64,000 nt of DNA from Acidovorax sp. A1169 (GCF_030704685.1 NZ_JAUZDX010000001.1:62001-126000); one strand, 5' to 3'. Positions 16,639 to 25,627 are shown, numbered from the stretch's first letter. Numbers and translations are program-made. Notes: generated by a model from the letters alone, not told the origin.

Positions 16639-18996
16639 TCAGGTGAGCGCCGCAGGCTGCGCTGCAATGAAGGCCGTGACCGCCGCCAGGTCCAGCGGGC
16701 GGGCAAAGTAGAAGCCCTGGCCCGTCACGCAGCCCAGGCCCTGCAGCAGGTGGGCCTGCTCGGCGGTTTCGATGCCCTCGGCCGTGGTCTCCATGTGCAG
16801 CGCCTGCGCCAGTTCGATCACCGAGTGCACGATGGCCTCCGACTCGGGGCTGCTCTGGATGGGGGCGATGAAGGAGCGGTCGATCTTGAGCCGGTCGAAC
16901 GGAAAGCTGCGCAGATAGGCCAGCGAGGAGTAGCCCGTGCCGAAGTCGTCCAGCGCAATGCGCACCCCGGCATGGCGCAGCCGGTGCAGCGTGGCCATCA
17001 CATCGTCCGTGTCCTGCAGGAAGACAGATTCGGTGATCTCCAGCTCCAGCCGCTCGGGCGGCAGGCCGCAGCGCTCCACCACCGCCAGGATCTTGTCGGC
17101 CAGCAGGGCATCGTCGAACTGGCACACCGAGAGGTTGACCGACATCACCAGCTCGCCCGGCAACTGGAGCGCCGCCAGGCAGGCGTGTTCCAGCACCCAC
17201 AGGCCTATATCGCGGATCAACCCCGCCTCTTCGGCCACGGGGATGAATTCCACGGGCGACACGCTGCCAAAGCGCGTGCTGTTCCAGCGCAGCAGGGCCT
17301 CCAGCCCCGCGATGCGGCCCGAGGCCAGGTGCCATTGCGGCTGGAAGGCCAGGTGCAGTTCGCCCTGGGCCAGGGCAGAGCGAAGGCCGTCCTCGAGCGC
17401 GATGCGCCGGTGGGCGCGCTGGTCCATCTCGATGGAAAAGAACTGCACCTGCCTGCGGCCGCGCTGTTTGGCTTCGTACAGGGCCAGGTCGGCATGGTGC
17501 AGCAGGGCGTCCACGTGGGTGCCATCGCGCGGCAGGAAGGCCACGCCGATGCTCAGGTGCGGGGTGGTGGCCAGGCCCGAGAGGTCGCAGGGCTGCTCTA
17601 CGGCGCGCATCAGCCGGTCGCAGAACACCTGCACTTCGGCCCGTGTGCTGGCACCGTCGAGCAGGATGGCGAACTCGTCCCCACCCAGTCGGGCCACCAG
17701 GTCGCGGCTGCGGATCTCCTGGTCCATGCGCTGCGCCACGGTCTTGAGCAGCAGGTCGCCGTTGCCGTGGCCATAGGCGTCGTTGACGCGCTTGAAATTG
17801 TCCATGTCCAGGCACAGCAGGGCTGCTGCGCCGGTGCCGGCGCTGTCCAGCGCACACTGCTGCTGCAGCCGATGCTGGAAGTGGCGGCGGTTGGCAAGAC
17901 CGGTCAGCGAGTCGAAGTGCGCCAGGCGGTGCATCTCGTCCTCGGCGTGCTTCTTGTGGGTGATGTCCACCCCCACGCCGCGCCAGTCCTGCAGGCTCTG
18001 GTCCAGCCGCCAGGTGGGTTTGGCAGTAAGCGCCCACCAGCGCAGCTGGCCCTCGATCATGATGGGTACGGGCAGGTCGCGAAACGGCTGCGGGCCCCTG
18101 AGCGCGGCCTGCAGCGCCTGCAGGTGGGCGGCCGGGTCCACGCCATGGGTGGCGCCCTGGTGGGTGCGGGCGATCAGCTCCACCAGGCCCAGGTCCGGGT
18201 CGTCCTGGCGGCTGTAGCGCAGGGCTTGGTCCAGGCGGTTGGATGAGTGGCGCAGCGTGCCTTCGCTGGAAACCTCCCAGAGGAAGTCGCTGGTGTTTTC
18301 CTCGAAATCGCGCAGCAGCAGGCCCACGATCTGCTGCTGGTGGGCGGCATCGGCCTCGGCCGCCAGGCGCGACCCATAGGACCGGGCCATCACGCGCACC
18401 GAGGCGATCACCACCAGGCCGTAGGTTACCAGCAGCACCAGCAGTGTCAGCGTGCCCGGCTGGTCCGCCGCCCGTGCCAGCCCCACGGCCGAGCCGCCCG
18501 CGAGCAGCAGCACATAGCTCAGGGCCGCCTCGGGCACCGTCACCAGCGCAAAGCCCCCCGCGCAGATCATTCCGCAACTGATCGCCAGGATCATCATCTG
18601 GTCTGGCGCCGTGGCCGAGGCGAAGAGCGCCGCCGGTATGGCGCCCCACAGCAGGCCCAGCGCGCCGGCGTGCCGGGCGGCGCGCTGGATCGCCTTCTTC
18701 GACGCCAGCAGGCGGGGAGGGTGGTTGCGTGCGCGCTGCCAGGCACGCAGTCCCTGTGCCGCCACAAACAGCAGCGCCAGCATCCAGGCCCAGAGCCAGG
18801 GGGGCACCGTGGCGAGGCGCCAGGTGATGAAGCACCCGTTGAAGACATTGACCGCCATGGCCAGCGGGGTCAGGCGCAGCATGGCCTGCAACTGCTGGGC
18901 GCGAAAGCTCGCGGCCAGCGGTTCATCTGCCTCGTAGGGGGCTAGCCATTGCTGCACGCGCGCGGGCAGGAGTGTCAAAAGGCGGGGTTCTGCCAT
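16639..18996 (-). CDS. Membrane sensor with GGDEF and EAL domains
   Basis: A 785-residue cyclic-di-GMP signalling protein. The start chosen is MAEPRLLTLLPARVQQW; the longer frame lacks support. Residues about 45-215 hold around six membrane segments, followed by a PAS-like sensor (about 240-345, ending GVGVDITHKKHAED). The GGDEF domain has an intact active-site motif LGGDEFAIL (about 435), and the EAL domain has LEALLRW (about 565), SVNLSVCQF and DDFGTGYSSLAYL. Both catalytic signatures are intact, so it could make and break c-di-GMP, or one domain may regulate the other. Unlinked gene, likely controlling motility or biofilm with the chemoreceptor nearby. Confidence 0.92.
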   Translation of the reverse strand: MAEPRLLTLLPARVQQWLAPYEADEPLAASFRAQQLQAMLRLTPLAMAVNVFNGCFITWRLATVPPWLWAWMLALLFVAAQGLRAWQRARNHPPRLLASKKAIQRAARHAGALGLLWGAIPAALFASATAPDQMMILAISCGMICAGGFALVTVPEAALSYVLLLAGGSAVGLARAADQPGTLTLLVLLVTYGLVVIASVRVMARSYGSRLAAEADAAHQQQIVGLLLRDFEENTSDFLWEVSSEGTLRHSSNRLDQALRYSRQDDPDLGLVELIARTHQGATHGVDPAAHLQALQAALRGPQPFRDLPVPIMIEGQLRWWALTAKPTWRLDQSLQDWRGVGVDITHKKHAEDEMHRLAHFDSLTGLANRRHFQHRLQQQCALDSAGTGAAALLCLDMDNFKRVNDAYGHGNGDLLLKTVAQRMDQEIRSRDLVARLGGDEFAILLDGASTRAEVQVFCDRLMRAVEQPCDLSGLATTPHLSIGVAFLPRDGTHVDALLHHADLALYEAKQRGRRQVQFFSIEMDQRAHRRIALEDGLRSALAQGELHLAFQPQWHLASGRIAGLEALLRWNSTRFGSVSPVEFIPVAEEAGLIRDIGLWVLEHACLAALQLPGELVMSVNLSVCQFDDALLADKILAVVERCGLPPERLELEITESVFLQDTDDVMATLHRLRHAGVRIALDDFGTGYSSLAYLRSFPFDRLKIDRSFIAPIQSSPESEAIVHSVIELAQALHMETTAEGIETAEQAHLLQGLGCVTGQGFYFARPLDLAAVTAFIAAQPAALT

Positions 18997-19287
18997 GCAG
19001 GCGGGTCCGTTGGTGCAGCCACCGGCCCTCTGCGCTCGGGCGGCTGCGTCATCACACAGGTTTCGGCAAAACACACTTTGCAACCATTGTGCACCCTCGG
19101 CTGTGTCCCTGCCCAGGGGTCAAACCAGGGGCCGCAGCTGTCCGTTGCGCCGACCGCACGGCGTGCGGGCTGCATGCGCATGGCTGGCCGGGAACCTTTG
19201 GCGCCGTGGCGGGCTCCGAGCGCTGTGGCCGTGCAGCGCAGGGCCACACGAAAAGCCGTTCAAGGGACAACCCGAGGAGAAGAAACG

Positions 19288-19953
19288 ATGGGACGCTGGA
19301 TCAAGGCCAACAAGGGATTTCTGGTGCTGCTGATGTGCTTCGGCCTGTTTCGCACGGCCGTGGCGGACTGGAATCCGATTCCCTCGGGCTCGATGCGGCC
19401 CAACCTGGTCGAGGGCGACGTGGTGTTCGTCAACCGCCTGGCCTACAACGTGAAAATCCCGCTGACCGACGTGGTGCTGGCCCCGATGGGTGAGCCTCAG
19501 CGCGGTGACGTGGTGACCTTCTCTTCGCCGCTGGACGGCACGCGCCTCATCAAGCGCCTGGTGGCAGTGCCCGGCGATACGGTGGAGATGCGCGACGAAG
19601 TGCTCATCATCAATGGCGAAGCCGCCCGATACGAGGCACCGCAGGCGCTGCAGGAAGCCACGGGCCTGGGCCGCACGGTCGACGCCACGCGCCTCACGGA
19701 GCAGGTGCAGGGCCACGAGCGCCGCGTGCAATGGCTGCATGGCGTGACGGCGCGTAGCAGCTTCGCCCCCGTGGCGGTGCCCGAGGGTGAGTACCTGGTG
19801 CTGGGCGACAACCGCGACAACAGCGCCGATTCACGCTACATCGGCCTGGTGCCGCGCCACCTGCTGATCGGCCGGGCCCTGGGCGTGCTGGTGTCGGCCG
19901 ATACCGAGCGCTACTTCATGCCGCGTTTCGAGCGTTTTGGCAAGGCGCTTTGA
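19288..19953 (+). CDS. lepB: Signal peptidase I (LepB-like, short form)
   Basis: A 221-residue membrane serine protease with GAGGAG eight bases before the ATG. A single N-terminal membrane segment (about 8-25) precedes the catalytic serine in NPIPSGSMRPNL (about residue 36). The catalytic lysine is in TRLIKRLVAVPGD (about 93), and LVLGDNRDNSADSRYIG is the conserved C-terminal box. It lacks the second membrane helix of E. coli LepB and is about 100 residues shorter, so it may be a second peptidase in the genome; the housekeeping lepB is usually beside lepA, which is not here. Two strong hairpins separate it from the convergent chemoreceptor gene. Confidence 0.9.
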   Translation: MGRWIKANKGFLVLLMCFGLFRTAVADWNPIPSGSMRPNLVEGDVVFVNRLAYNVKIPLTDVVLAPMGEPQRGDVVTFSSPLDGTRLIKRLVAVPGDTVEMRDEVLIINGEAARYEAPQALQEATGLGRTVDATRLTEQVQGHERRVQWLHGVTARSSFAPVAVPEGEYLVLGDNRDNSADSRYIGLVPRHLLIGRALGVLVSADTERYFMPRFERFGKAL

Positions 19954-19971
19954 CAGGCCGCTGAAACTGGC

Positions 19972-20007
19972 TGCGGATGGTATCCGCACATGCCGCTTCC
20001 TGCGGCA
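19972..20007. terminator. Tandem hairpins between convergent genes
   Basis: Two stems follow one another: TGCGGAT-GGT-ATCCGCA (19972-19988) and TGCCGC, a short loop, GCGGCA (19991-20007). They fill the gap between the 3' ends of the signal peptidase and chemoreceptor genes. There is no T-run, so intrinsic termination is uncertain; they may stabilise both mRNA ends. Confidence 0.4.
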
Positions 20008-21621
20008 TCAGCCGTTCAGGAGCGCTGGGCGAGCGCTTGTGCCCGGCAGCGCCAACGTTGGGGCGCGCATTCCCGGCAGCTTGAACACCGCCACCGTCGC
20101 CACCAGCCCGTCGGCCCGGTGGCTCAGGCCGGCGGCGGCTGCTGCCATCTCTTCGACCAGCGCTGCATTCTGCTGGGTACCCTGGTCCATCTGCATCACG
20201 GCTTCGTTGATCTGGTCAACGCCCGTGCTTTGCTCGCTGCTGGCCGCACTGATCTCTCCCATGATGTCGGTGACCTCGCGGATGGAGTCCACCACCTGGG
20301 TCATTGTCTGGCCCGCACGATCAACCAGTGCCGTTCCGGCCTCGACGCGCTCCACGCTCGCGCCGATCAGGGTCTTGATCTCGTGCGCCGCCGCTGCGGC
20401 CCGGCCGGCGAGGTTGCGCACTTCCGTGGCCACCACTGCAAAGCCCCGGCCCTGATCGCCCGCGCGGGCGGCCTCTACCGCCGCATTGAGTGCCAGGATA
20501 TTGGTCTGGAAGGCAATCGAGTCAATCACGCCGATGATGTCGGCGATCTGGGCCGAGCTCTCGTTGATGCGCCTCATGGTATCGACCACCTCGGCAACCA
20601 CGGTGCCGCCCTGTCTTGCCACCGTGGAGGCGCAGAGCGCCAGTGCGCTGGCCTGGCGGGCGCTGTCGGCGTTCTGGCGCACGGCGGAGTTCAATTGTTC
20701 CATGGAGGCCGCAGTCTCTTCCAGGGCGCTGGCCTGTTCTTCCGTGCGCGAGGACAGGGCGGTGTTTCCCTGGGCGATCTGCTCGGCCGCACTGGCAACG
20801 CTTTCGGAGCTCTGGTGCACCAGGGAGACCATGGCTGCCAGGCTGTCCTGCATGCGTTTGAGTTGTGCCATCAGGCTGGTGGTGTCCCCGGTCTTGAGCG
20901 CGATGGGCACCGTGAGGTCACCGTGTGCCACGCTGCGTGCCAGGTGGACGGCGGCGCTGGGCTCGGCGCCCAGCTGGCGGATGATGCTGCGTGTCACCAG
21001 GTAGCCCAATACCAGGGTGAACGCCAGGCCCGTGGCAATCGCGCTGGCCACGAAAAGCCAGGTGCCGTGATAGGACTCCACGGCGCGCTCGTATTCGTTG
21101 CGCGCGGTATCGAGTTGCACCTGCACCAGGTCCCCGAGCACGTTCTGCAATGGATCCAGCGCGGGGTACATGTCCCTGGCTGCAAACGCGGTCAGGGCCG
21201 CTGTATCGCCACGCTGGAGGTGGGCTTTCAGGGCTGCGACGGCCGCGTCCGCCGTGGGCTGCAGTTGCCGGAACTGCTCGACCAGGCGCGTTTCCTGGGG
21301 CACGAGGCTGGTGGCGAGGTAGGCACTCCAGTGCTCGTTGATGTCCTGGGTCGCCTTGCCAATGGAATCGAGGCCCTGCTGGGCCGTCAACGCGCCGTCA
21401 CGGACCTTGTGCGCCGTATCCACGATGTTGACCGCATAGGCGTCCGATACGAGCTTGATCTGCTTGAGTGGGACCACACGGTCCTGGTAGACCGTGTCGA
21501 GTCCGACATTGGACCGTTGCATGCCCATCAAGCCGGCGCAGCCGATCACGACGGTCAGCGCGCACAGCACCACCAGCAGCAGCGACAGGCGGGTAGACAC
21601 TTTCATCTGGTGGAAGTTCAT
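20008..21621 (-). CDS. Methyl-accepting chemotaxis protein
   Basis: A 537-residue chemoreceptor. Membrane segment 1 is at about 11-30, a four-helix-bundle periplasmic sensor runs from about 31 to 188, membrane segment 2 is at about 189-210, and HAMP follows to about 265. The signalling hairpin tip [20 protein letters not shown] (about 370) is canonical, so it should couple to CheA/CheW. Methylation helices flank it (EEQASALEETAASMEQL). The receptor ends without a CheR-tethering pentapeptide. No che genes are adjacent. Ligand unknown. Confidence 0.93.
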   Translation of the reverse strand: MNFHQMKVSTRLSLLLVVLCALTVVIGCAGLMGMQRSNVGLDTVYQDRVVPLKQIKLVSDAYAVNIVDTAHKVRDGALTAQQGLDSIGKATQDINEHWSAYLATSLVPQETRLVEQFRQLQPTADAAVAALKAHLQRGDTAALTAFAARDMYPALDPLQNVLGDLVQVQLDTARNEYERAVESYHGTWLFVASAIATGLAFTLVLGYLVTRSIIRQLGAEPSAAVHLARSVAHGDLTVPIALKTGDTTSLMAQLKRMQDSLAAMVSLVHQSSESVASAAEQIAQGNTALSSRTEEQASALEETAASMEQLNSAVRQNADSARQASALALCASTVARQGGTVVAEVVDTMRRINESSAQIADIIGVIDSIAFQTNILALNAAVEAARAGDQGRGFAVVATEVRNLAGRAAAAAHEIKTLIGASVERVEAGTALVDRAGQTMTQVVDSIREVTDIMGEISAASSEQSTGVDQINEAVMQMDQGTQQNAALVEEMAAAAAGLSHRADGLVATVAVFKLPGMRAPTLALPGTSARPALLNG

Positions 21622-21925
21622 GGCATCAGGCCGGTTGGTTGATCGGAGGTCCGGAGCGGGTGTGGTGCGCAGCGTGGAAAAGGGGACCTGCGTCGCGTGG
21701 GGTGGGGCGGTGTAGAGAAACTCCGGTAGAAACGTCGGCGTTTTGTACCACTTAAGGTCTTTGCTGGCGAAAGGAAATTGGCAACCCTTTTGGGTGAGAG
21801 TCCCGAAGGGTGGGAGCTCGTTTCTTGTGTCCCATCAGGTGGTGTTGGGGCGCGCGGCCTTGTGACCAGGGGGAACGGGGGGGGCGTGGTACGCGGTGCG
21901 GTCCCCAGCCTGCACAATCGGACCC
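21622..21925. other. Divergent intergenic region, chemoreceptor/rlmI
   Basis: This 304-bp gap must contain promoters for the chemoreceptor (-) and rlmI (+). The middle (about 21700-21800) is less GC-rich than the flanks. One nested hairpin is clear at 21784-21811: outer stem ACCCTT/AAGGGT and inner stem GGG/CCC. I found no convincing sigma70 or sigma28 hexamer pair with correct spacing, and no small reading frame worth calling. Confidence 0.35.
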
Positions 21926-23161
21926 ATGAAAACCCTTCGCCTACGCCCTGGCAAGGAGCGCTCGCTCCTGCGTCGTCACCCCTGGATCTTCGAGTCGGCC
22001 ATTGCCAAGGGTGGTGGAGACAGCGGCGAGACGGTGCGTGTCGAGTCGCACGAGGGCCAGTTCCTGGCCTGGGCCGCGTTCAGCCCCAGCTCGCGCATCC
22101 GTGCCCGGGTGTGGAGCTTTGACGAGGCGCAGCGCATTGACGAGCCCTTCTTCATCGCCGCCTGCGCGCGCGCCATCATCGCCCGCGCCCGCTTCGACGT
22201 GCAGAGCGACGGCATCCGCCTCGTGCATGGCGAGTCCGACGGCCTGCCCGGCCTGATCGTGGACCGCTACGGCGATACGCTGGTGGCGCAGTTCACCAGT
22301 GCCGGCACCGAGCGCTGGAAAGACGTGCTGGCCGATGCCCTGCTGCGCGAGACCGGCCTCACCCGGCTGTACGAGCGCTCCGATGCGAGCGTGCGCGCTC
22401 TGGAGGGGCTGGAGCCCGCCACGGGCTGGCTGCGCGGCGGCCCGGTGGCCGGTGGCGAGGCGCCACCGGTCGAGCTGACCATCCACGAGCACCAGTGGCA
22501 GCTCACGCTGAACATCGCCGAAGGCCACAAGACCGGCTTCTACCTGGACCAGCGCGACAGCCGCAAGCGCTTTGCCGACTATGCACGCCGGCTGGGCTTC
22601 CAGCATGTGCTCAACTGCTTTTGCTACACCGGCGGCTTCAGTGTGGCGGCGCTGGCCGGCATGCGTGCGGCCGAGGCGGCGGGCGGGCCGGGCGGCGGCC
22701 ACGTGACTTCCATTGATTCCTCCGGCCCCGCGCTGGAGCGGGCGCGCGCCCATGTGGCGCTCAACGGTTTCGACGTGAACCGCGCGAGTTTTCTCGATGC
22801 CGATGTGAACGCCTCGCTGCGCCAGTTCCTCAAGGAAGGACAGCGTTTCGACGCCATCGTGCTCGATCCGCCCAAGTTCGCGCCCACTGCGGCGCATGCC
22901 GAGCGTGCCGCGCGCGCCTACAAGGACATCAACCGCCTGGCGCTGCAACTGCTCACGCCCGGCGGCGTGCTGTTTACCTTCTCGTGCTCGGGCGGCATCA
23001 GCGCTGACCTGTTCCACAAGATCGTGGCCTCGGCCGGGGCCGATGCCGGGGTGGACGGCTACATCGTCGAGCGTCTGGCGGGTGCGCCCGACCACCCGAT
23101 GACGCTGGAGTTTCCCGAAGGCGAATACCTCAAGGGGCTGGTGGTGATGCGCAAGTCCTGA
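21926..23161 (+). CDS. rlmI: 23S rRNA (cytosine-C5) methyltransferase RlmI-like
   Basis: A 411-residue SAM-dependent RNA methyltransferase that matches E. coli RlmI (m5C1962) throughout. The start MKTLRLRPGKERSLLRRHPW is the normal N-terminus of the PUA domain (about 1-85). A linker with GESDGLPGLIVDRYG leads into the Rossmann domain, with HKTGFYLDQRDSR, VLNCFCYTGGFSVAAL (SAM motif I) and the active-site motif LDPPKF (about 312), then FTFSCSGG. Compared with E. coli there is a short Gly-rich insertion (about 250-258). Single gene. Confidence 0.93.
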   Translation: MKTLRLRPGKERSLLRRHPWIFESAIAKGGGDSGETVRVESHEGQFLAWAAFSPSSRIRARVWSFDEAQRIDEPFFIAACARAIIARARFDVQSDGIRLVHGESDGLPGLIVDRYGDTLVAQFTSAGTERWKDVLADALLRETGLTRLYERSDASVRALEGLEPATGWLRGGPVAGGEAPPVELTIHEHQWQLTLNIAEGHKTGFYLDQRDSRKRFADYARRLGFQHVLNCFCYTGGFSVAALAGMRAAEAAGGPGGGHVTSIDSSGPALERARAHVALNGFDVNRASFLDADVNASLRQFLKEGQRFDAIVLDPPKFAPTAAHAERAARAYKDINRLALQLLTPGGVLFTFSCSGGISADLFHKIVASAGADAGVDGYIVERLAGAPDHPMTLEFPEGEYLKGLVVMRKS

Positions 23162-23381
23162 GGCCCGCAGCCCTTTGCACGGGTGTTAACGCAACTTCCT
23201 TACGTCAAGGGATGCTTTTTTGCTCATCTATCCATAGCTGAAAGTCAACGACTGGTATTCGATGGGGCACAAAAATGGGGTATCCCCATCGGTGCGGGTG
23301 CGCGGTGTGGTCTTGATTTCGTGGCTAAACTGCCGCAAGTCGTCCCCCTTGGCACCCGCATCCTTTTCTAGGCTTTTTTCC

Positions 23382-24458
23382 ATGTCCCTCATACCTGCCA
23401 CCATCCTCACCGGCTTCCTGGGCTCGGGCAAGACCACCCTGCTCAAGCGCCTGCTCAGCGAAGCCCACGGCCAGAAGATCGCCGTGATCGAAAACGAGTT
23501 CGGCGAAGAGAACATCGACAACGACATCCTGGTGACCGAGTCCAAGGAGCAGATCGTGCAGATGAGCAACGGCTGCATCTGCTGCACCATCCGCGAGGAT
23601 CTGCGCGAGACGTTGCAACTGCTGGCCGCGAAGAAGCGCAAGGGCCTGCTCGATTTCGACCGCATCGTGATCGAGACCACGGGTCTGGCCGACCCTGGCC
23701 CCGTGGCGCAGACCTTCTTCATGGACGAGGAGATTGCCGAGACCTACCTGATCGACTCCATCATCACGCTGGTGGATGCCAAGCACGCACCCCAACAGCT
23801 CAACGACCGCCAGGAGGCGCGCCGCCAGGTGGGCTTTGCCGACCAGATCTTCCTGTCCAAGACCGACCTGGTGAGCGCCGAGGAGACCGACGCCCTGATC
23901 CACCGCTTGAAGCACATGAACCCGCGCGCGCCCATCAAGGCGGTGCACTTCGGCGAAGTGCCGCTCAAGGAAGTTCTGGACCTGCGCGGCTTCAACCTCA
24001 ATGCCAAGCTCGACATCGACCCCGACTTCCTCAAGGAAGAGGGCGATCACGACCACCATGACCATGGGCATGACCACTCTGGCCATGAACACGGCGAGCA
24101 CTGCGACCACCCTTCGCACCAGCATGGCCACGAAGGCGGCGGGCACCACCACCACCACGATGACGACGTCAAGAGCTTCGTCTTCCGCTCGACGCGCCCA
24201 TTCGATCCTGCCAAGCTCGAGGACTTCCTGGGCGCCATCGTCAACATCTACGGTCCGCGCATGCTGCGCTACAAGGGCGTGCTGTACATGAAGGGCACCG
24301 AGCGCAAGGTGATCTTCCAGGGCGTGCACCAGCTCATGGGCAGTGACCTGGGGCCGCAGTGGGCCGAGGGCGAAGAACGCCTGAGCAAGATGGTCTTCAT
24401 CGGCATCGACCTGCCCAAGGACATCCTTCTGCAAGGGCTGGAACAGAGCCTGGTCTGA
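23382..24458 (+). CDS. COG0523 (CobW/G3E) metal-chaperone GTPase
   Basis: A 358-residue GTPase. The start MSLIPATILTGFLGSGKTTLL puts the Walker A motif GFLGSGKTT at residues 11-19, as in the family. The metal site NGCICCTIRE (CxCC) lies at about residue 66, and SKTDLV is the G4-like motif. Between the G domain and the CobW C-terminal domain is a strongly His-rich linker (about 222-263) with some twenty histidines, typical of zinc or cobalt handlers. COG0523 proteins of this type insert zinc into client proteins, often under zinc limitation. The next gene codes for a DksA that has lost its zinc-finger cysteines, which strengthens a zinc link. Confidence 0.92.
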   Translation: MSLIPATILTGFLGSGKTTLLKRLLSEAHGQKIAVIENEFGEENIDNDILVTESKEQIVQMSNGCICCTIREDLRETLQLLAAKKRKGLLDFDRIVIETTGLADPGPVAQTFFMDEEIAETYLIDSIITLVDAKHAPQQLNDRQEARRQVGFADQIFLSKTDLVSAEETDALIHRLKHMNPRAPIKAVHFGEVPLKEVLDLRGFNLNAKLDIDPDFLKEEGDHDHHDHGHDHSGHEHGEHCDHPSHQHGHEGGGHHHHHDDDVKSFVFRSTRPFDPAKLEDFLGAIVNIYGPRMLRYKGVLYMKGTERKVIFQGVHQLMGSDLGPQWAEGEERLSKMVFIGIDLPKDILLQGLEQSLV

Positions 24459-24841
24459 GAGGCTGAGAATCTCTCGTCCATGCCCGCCTTGCACGCCAAA
24501 ATACCCCGGTTCGTCGTTGCAAATGCTCGCCATAGCCCGAGCTATGGCTGTGCTTTGTGCCTAGATCCGAGGCGTTTTGACGCGCCCCTGGGTCACGGCC
24601 AAAAAATTCCCAGCCTCTGTCCGTGCGCAGTGGGTTCGGAATGGTCAAAGATGGTTCCGGCACCCCGATTTCCCTGGGAACAGGGTGATATGGGTGGCAA
24701 GATGTGTCGTATCTGCAACGTTTCCGTTTGCGTCAGCCCAGGTCGATACAATCGCGCCCCGGTAAAACCCCGGAAGGCTTGCCATCCGCCCTTGGCTGCC
24801 AGCGCAGCCTGGGCCCGCCCGTATAGCGAGGAGACCAGGAA
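24459..24841. other. Intergenic region before dksA
   Basis: A 383-bp gap without a credible gene. It contains a hairpin sequence (24529-24548), a good -10-like TACAAT (24747-24752) without a well-spaced -35, and GAGGAGACCAGGAA just before the dksA GTG. The long leader could carry control of dksA, but I see no known riboswitch. Confidence 0.35.
24529..24548. repeat. Hairpin element downstream of the COG0523 gene
   Basis: A perfect 8-bp stem, GCCATAGC/GCTATGGC, with CCGA tetraloop. The stem continues imperfectly on both sides (GCAAATGC against GTGCTTTGTGC), giving an element of perhaps 50-60 bases (24510-24565). No T-run follows. It has the look of a dispersed palindromic element, but no second copy is in this window. 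Confidence 0.4.
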
Positions 24842-25627
24842 GTGAAAGCCGAAACCAGCAAATCCAAGGCGGCTGCGAAAGCAGCCCCGAGCGCGGGTAA
24901 AAGCGCTGCCGCACCAGCGGCAGCCAAAGCTGCTGCAAAGGCCTCTGCCAAGGCTGCTCCCAAGGTGACAGCCGCCCCGGTGCCCGTCGCCCCCGAACCT
25001 GTTCTGCAGGCGGGATCCCATGTACCCGTGCGCACGACCCGGCCTTCTTCCCGATTGGCCCAATTGACCGTACCATCCATGGCACAGGCAACGGCTTCCA
25101 CCGCTGCCAAAGCCAGCTACCAACAGACCATGCCCACGACCGCGCAAGTGCATCCCACTTTCACTGCTGCCAAAAAAGACCCCAAGCTGGCCAACAACTG
25201 GAAAGCCAAGACGGCCCAGGAGCTGACCGACGCTGAAGTCCTGGCCATGCCTGACAGCGAATACATGAACGAAAAGCAGATGGCGTTCTTTCGCCTGAAG
25301 CTGGTCCAGCTCAAGCAGGACATTCACAACAGTGCCGGTGAAACCACCGAGCACCTGCGTGAAGACACCGTGGTGGTGCCGGACCCTGCCGACCGCGCCA
25401 CCATCGAGGAAGAGCATGCCCTGGAGCTGCGCACGCGCGACCGCGAGCGCAAGCTGCTCAAGAAGATCGAGCAGTCCATCGCCCGCATCGATGCCGGCGA
25501 CTACGGCTACTGTGACGAGACGGGCGAGCCCATCGGTGTCGGCCGCCTCATCGCCCGCCCCACGGCCACGCTGTCGCTCGAAGCGCAGCAGCGCCGCGAA
25601 CTCAAGCAGAAAATGTTCGGTGACTGA
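24842..25627 (+). CDS. dksA: DksA-family RNA polymerase regulator with degenerate zinc finger
   Basis: A 261-residue protein, about 110 longer than E. coli DksA (151). GTG start with GGAGACCAGGAA upstream. Residues 1-110 form an Ala/Lys-rich tail resembling histone H1-like proteins. The DksA core begins at about 137 (EYMNEKQMAFFRLKL). The coiled-coil tip VPDPADRATIEEEH keeps the acidic residues that reach the RNA polymerase catalytic centre, and LRTRDRERKLLKKIE matches well. In the zinc finger, only Cys224 remains: the other three cysteine positions are Thr227, Ser245 and Ala248. Family variants with fewer cysteines are known to work without zinc. It is expected to mediate the stringent response with ppGpp. 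Confidence 0.92.
   Translation: MKAETSKSKAAAKAAPSAGKSAAAPAAAKAAAKASAKAAPKVTAAPVPVAPEPVLQAGSHVPVRTTRPSSRLAQLTVPSMAQATASTAAKASYQQTMPTTAQVHPTFTAAKKDPKLANNWKAKTAQELTDAEVLAMPDSEYMNEKQMAFFRLKLVQLKQDIHNSAGETTEHLREDTVVVPDPADRATIEEEHALELRTRDRERKLLKKIEQSIARIDAGDYGYCDETGEPIGVGRLIARPTATLSLEAQQRRELKQKMFGD

Noticed and set aside
21690..21770. sigma28-like promoter (TTAAG...GCCGACG) before the first chemoreceptor
   Set aside because: Read on the - strand the two halves are about 4 bases too close for the TAAA-N15-GCCG consensus.
23162..23381. Zur box before the COG0523 gene
   Set aside because: Sequence GTGTTAACGCAAC has weak symmetry but does not fit the A/T-rich Zur palindrome well enough to call.
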